DNA of 64,000 bases from Dromaius novaehollandiae. Its lineage: Eukaryota > Chordata > Aves > Casuariiformes > Dromaiidae. The position numbers were made by a program, and so were the translations under genes. The stretch lies in NCBI RefSeq assembly GCF_036370855.1, contig NC_088099.1, forward strand, positions 151,175,517-151,239,516. Reading direction: 5' to 3'. Below are positions 63,742 through 64,000 of the stretch, one piece after another (the stretch's first letter is position 1; every line of letters begins with the position of its first letter). The notes below the pieces were generated by a model. It was not told the origin of the DNA, searched no databases, and was given only the letters and a program-made list of their open reading frames with translations.

Positions 63742-64000
63742 TGTCCTGATCCAATATCGGGAGGGTTTCGTTACGATCCCAAGGACGAGATTAAGACCCT
63801 AAAACTGTCAAATATTGTACAACCTTTTAACTTTATTTTCAACAGAGTGGGGAGAAAAGGTGGGGAAAGACGAAGGAGAGAGGGGAACAAGGGTAAGGGG
63901 AAAAGACAGAGAAAGCTGGAAGAGGAGAAAAGAAACTAGCTACTGCCACTCCAAGTTGGATGATGTTCTGCTGATTCCGTTCAAGATCTGCAGTCATCGC
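63742..64000 (-). mobile_element. Probable LTR 3' part, cut by the window edge
   Basis: Read on the minus strand, a polypyrimidine stretch is followed by AATAAA (63837-63832) and about 95 bases later by GGACA at 63742. One base on comes TGGTGCC, which would suit the start of a primer-binding site. An alternative end ATTTGGACA lies at 63715. The other end of the element is outside the window, so neither the inverted ends nor a target duplication can be checked. Confidence 0.35.

Noticed and set aside
1-64000. tRNA genes, CRISPR arrays, bacterial operons
   Set aside because: No cloverleaf with A/B boxes was seen, no regularly spaced identical repeats with unique spacers, and the window is clearly vertebrate.

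Overview
The window looks like a piece of a bird genome. It is AT-rich and intron-rich, and its recognisable repeats are mainly CR1 retrotransposon fragments whose 3' ends carry the short ATTCTGTG-type repeat. It also holds solo LTRs of endogenous retroviruses and some homopolymers and microsatellites. I saw no Alu or L1-type repeats and no bacterial or viral gene organisation. The species cannot be named from the sequence alone.

I can support one protein-coding gene with confidence: KCNV1, the silent (modifier) voltage-gated potassium channel subunit Kv8.1, on the minus strand. Three coding exons (46084-45603, 43735-43209 and 37148-36637) join in frame through GT-AG introns into 506 codons plus a stop. 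They encode the T1 tetramerisation domain, the six transmembrane segments, the GYG pore filter and the C-terminal tail. Upstream lies a CpG island (about 46990-47600) with a consensus minus-strand splice donor, which suggests a non-coding first exon. A plus-strand donor sits at the other edge of the island, so divergent transcription is possible. A candidate poly(A) signal lies about 240 bases past the stop codon.

Layout: 1-6657, unique-looking non-coding DNA. 6658-8656, a 3'-end CR1 (+) split by a 734-bp solo LTR with a perfect 5-bp target duplication. 8657-14033, non-coding with one LTR-like segment near 13.1-13.65 kb. 14034-14820, a CR1 (-) plus a TG-rich microsatellite. 14821-33036, a long gene-free stretch with homopolymers, palindromes and one ancient-repeat-like piece. 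33037-33650, a CR1 (-). 33651-36391, non-coding. 36392-47600, the KCNV1 locus and its CpG island. 47601-57449, gene-free with poly-C and TA repeats and an old LINE-like fragment. 57450-61640, a long CR1 (+) broken by two solo LTRs and by a three-unit tandem array containing telomere-like CCCTAA repeats. 61641-63741, non-coding. 63742-64000, a probable LTR fragment running off the right edge.

The two most unusual structures are the telomere-motif array in place of the reverse-transcriptase core of the right-hand CR1, and a pair of abutting perfect hairpins in KCNV1 intron 2. All calls were made by reading the sequence and from recalled family features. No search or alignment program was run.
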